In this document: in pieces, positions 63,917-64,000 of the stretch
Layout of the letters: the number at the start of each line of letters is the position of its first letter
How positions within the stretch are numbered: position 1 is the stretch's first letter
Assembly (NCBI RefSeq): GCF_024972735.1
Contig: NZ_CP087723.1
Location: forward strand, 1,550,001 to 1,614,000
DNA length: 64,000 nucleotides
Source: Halalkaliarchaeum sp. AArc-CO
Lineage (GTDB): Archaea; Halobacteriota; Halobacteria; Halobacteriales; Haloferacaceae
Reading direction: 5' to 3'
Notes under the pieces: model-generated
Seen by the model: only the letters and a program-made list of their open reading frames with translations
Told to the model about the DNA's origin: nothing
The model's database searches: none
Position numbers and translations under genes: made by a program

Positions 63917-64000
63917 ATGTCAGACGAATTTGTGCAAGCGCTGGCTGATCTCGAGGAGGAGAAAGCAGTAGAAATGGCCGAAGAACGTCTGGAGGCCGGC
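63917..64000 (+). CDS. Probable corrinoid protein, N-terminus only (truncated by window edge)
   Basis: Begins MSDEFVQALADLEEEKAVEM, followed by AEERLEAG; only 28 codons are visible. This beginning matches the N-terminal helical bundle (cap) of methyltransferase corrinoid proteins (B12-binding, MtbC/MtvC-like), where a helix opening with alternating hydrophobics and a LEEEKAVEMAEERLEAG-like pattern is common. The context of activator, UroD-fold and pterin methyltransferases strongly supports it. The cobalamin-binding DxHxxG motif would lie beyond the window, so I cannot confirm it. Confidence 0.72.
   Translation, partial: MSDEFVQALADLEEEKAVEMAEERLEAG

Noticed and set aside
1-64000. CRISPR arrays, insertion sequences, integrases and rRNA genes
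   Set aside because: None seen. The only regularly spaced repeats are the 188-bp tRNA-derived units, which lack CRISPR-like spacers.

Overview
The window comes from a haloarchaeon (class Halobacteria). Evidence for this is the GC-rich, strongly acidic coding sequence, archaeal information-processing genes (TATA-binding protein, S8e, archaeal L11, SBDS, FEN1, a TFIIB-like protein), Tat-dependent lipoproteins, a haloarchaeal-type pilin, and many short-leader or leaderless genes with a TATA-like box about 25-30 bases before the start codon. The genus cannot be told from the sequence alone.

Region by region. 1-24 kb is mostly core chromosome. It holds NAD(P)H-hydrate repair, a thioredoxin, a membrane-anchored HTH regulator overlapping an atypical subtilisin-like protein, a Rad3/DinG-type helicase, a riboflavin-pathway reductase, peptidases, deoxyribose-phosphate aldolase, ribosomal proteins, threonine synthase, hisG, tbp, a tRNA G10 methyltransferase, an MscS channel, and an overlapping aldolase/fructose-bisphosphatase pair. 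24.4-31.3 kb is a complete five-gene oligopeptide-type ABC importer. 31.3-36.8 kb holds phosphate transport, a CYTH protein, a DICT-domain protein, and a single-cyclin TFIIB-like protein abutting an MFS transporter. 36.8-40.3 kb is a tRNA-flanked accessory stretch: tRNA-Leu(UAG) followed by 188-bp tandem repeats that carry the tRNA 3' end, a secreted 5'-nucleotidase-like enzyme, and tRNA-Pro(GGG) with its own duplicated 3' end. 41-45.4 kb carries an aspartoacylase-like enzyme, glycerate kinase, a family III CoA-transferase and a pilin. 45.7-55.7 kb carries fen1, a short-chain dehydrogenase, a tiny gene under a DtxR-type metal box, an aminotransferase, SBDS, an acyl-CoA synthetase and several secreted proteins.

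The most interesting part is 55.7 kb to the end. After a 670-base, partly AT-rich gap lies a set of genes that together look like a corrinoid-dependent methyl-transfer system: a reductive activator of corrinoid proteins ([2Fe-2S] plus ASKHA ATPase), two UroD-fold methyltransferase homologues that both lack the zinc ligands of the MtaA/MtbA type, an OFA-like MFS transporter, a pterin-binding methyltransferase, and the start of a probable corrinoid protein cut by the window edge. The layout is that of acetogen-type demethylases: substrate methyltransferase, corrinoid protein, pterin methyltransferase, activator. I infer that the organism takes up a methylated compound and moves its methyl group to tetrahydrofolate. 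The substrate is unknown. The divergent promoter between the last two genes holds five copies of a GATTGT hexamer, which suggests a dedicated regulator.
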